Below are positions 24,407-24,584 of a DNA stretch of 24,584 bases, one piece after another (the stretch's first letter is position 1; each line of letters begins with the position of its first letter). Under the pieces are notes generated by a model that was given only the letters and a program-made list of their open reading frames with translations, ran no database searches and had not been told where the DNA came from. The DNA is taken from contig CAZBNU010000042.1 in assembly GCA_964493075.1 (NCBI GenBank), positions 1-24,584 of the forward strand. Reading direction: 5' to 3'. Source of the stretch: SLFT01 sp964493075 (GTDB lineage Bacteria; Hydrogenedentota; Hydrogenedentia; Hydrogenedentales; CAITNO01). The position numbers and the translations under genes are program-made.

Positions 24407-24584
24407 ATGATTGACATGAATCGAAGGACATTTCTGGATGTGGCAGGCGTAAGTGTTCTGGCAGGACTTTCGATGCCGATGGCATCAGCAGCGCCAGGCG
24501 AACGGGTACGTCATGCCCTTATAGGCACTGGCAACCAAGGTAAACGACATGCACAACTGTTTTCAGAATTTGAGGACTGTGATC
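24407..24584 (+). CDS. Tat-exported Gfo/Idh/MocA-type oxidoreductase, N-terminal fragment at the window edge
   Basis: Only the first 59 codons are inside the window. They encode a twin-arginine signal (MNRRTFLDVAGVSVLAGLSM, from residue 4) followed by RHALIGTGNQGKRHAQLF, a Rossmann glycine motif GTGNQG placed exactly where the family has it. AGGAG lies 8-9 nt before the ATG. It is 14 nt after the beta-helix gene and so probably in the same operon. The full protein lies beyond the right edge. Confidence 0.8.
   Translation, partial: MIDMNRRTFLDVAGVSVLAGLSMPMASAAPGERVRHALIGTGNQGKRHAQLFSEFEDCD

Overview
This looks like a chromosomal piece of a free-living, Gram-negative-type bacterium, probably from an uncultured lineage near the PVC group or Candidatus Hydrogenedentota. 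The pointers are a family resemblance, not a search result: an HzsA-related multihaem protein, several Tat-exported Gfo/Idh/MocA-type oxidoreductases, a giant secreted subtilase with a Glu-Gly-Glu-Pro linker and a cysteine-cluster/transmembrane tail, and a complete PspF/PspA/PspB/PspC system. No tRNA, rRNA, CRISPR array or insertion sequence is visible.

Layout. 1-1644 (minus): 5' part of a Ski2-like superfamily 2 helicase, running off the left edge, with a near-consensus sigma70 promoter whose spacer is filled by an 18-bp perfect palindrome. 1815-7469 (minus): a 1884-residue secreted modular subtilase. 7609-8922 (minus): a polytopic membrane protein of unknown family. 9054-11507 (plus): HzsA-related beta-propeller/c-haem protein. 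11705-14746 (plus): guaB-guaA, the two steps from IMP to GMP, with its own promoter and terminator. 14853-15860 (minus): pspF, divergent from a sigma54-dependent operon pspA - pspC - pspB-like - pspC (16140-17922). 17923-18307: gene-free stretch with two long imperfect inverted repeats. 18308-24584 (plus): a hypothetical glycoside hydrolase, a Tat-exported Gfo/Idh/MocA oxidoreductase, a Tat-exported aldo/keto reductase, a secreted beta-helix protein and the start of a second Gfo/Idh/MocA oxidoreductase. This last block looks like an extracytoplasmic sugar- or glycan-processing locus.

Most unusual signals. (a) Short tandem repeats of about 9-nt period built on a GTCC/GTCCC core recur in three separate leaders or spacers (8951-8975, 15916-15942, 21952-21987). 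(b) Short hairpins ending in CTACG recur in intergenic DNA, including a 26-bp perfect inverted duplication of the guaA terminator. (c) A 19-codon relic of a Tat signal peptide with an intact ribosome binding site lies on the minus strand at 20340-20399. (d) The psp operon has two PspC proteins flanking a PspB-like protein. (e) The helicase carries DELE in place of DExH at motif II. I did not find a clear new defence or mobile system; the intergenic repeats and the Tat/glycan block are the best candidates for undescribed biology.
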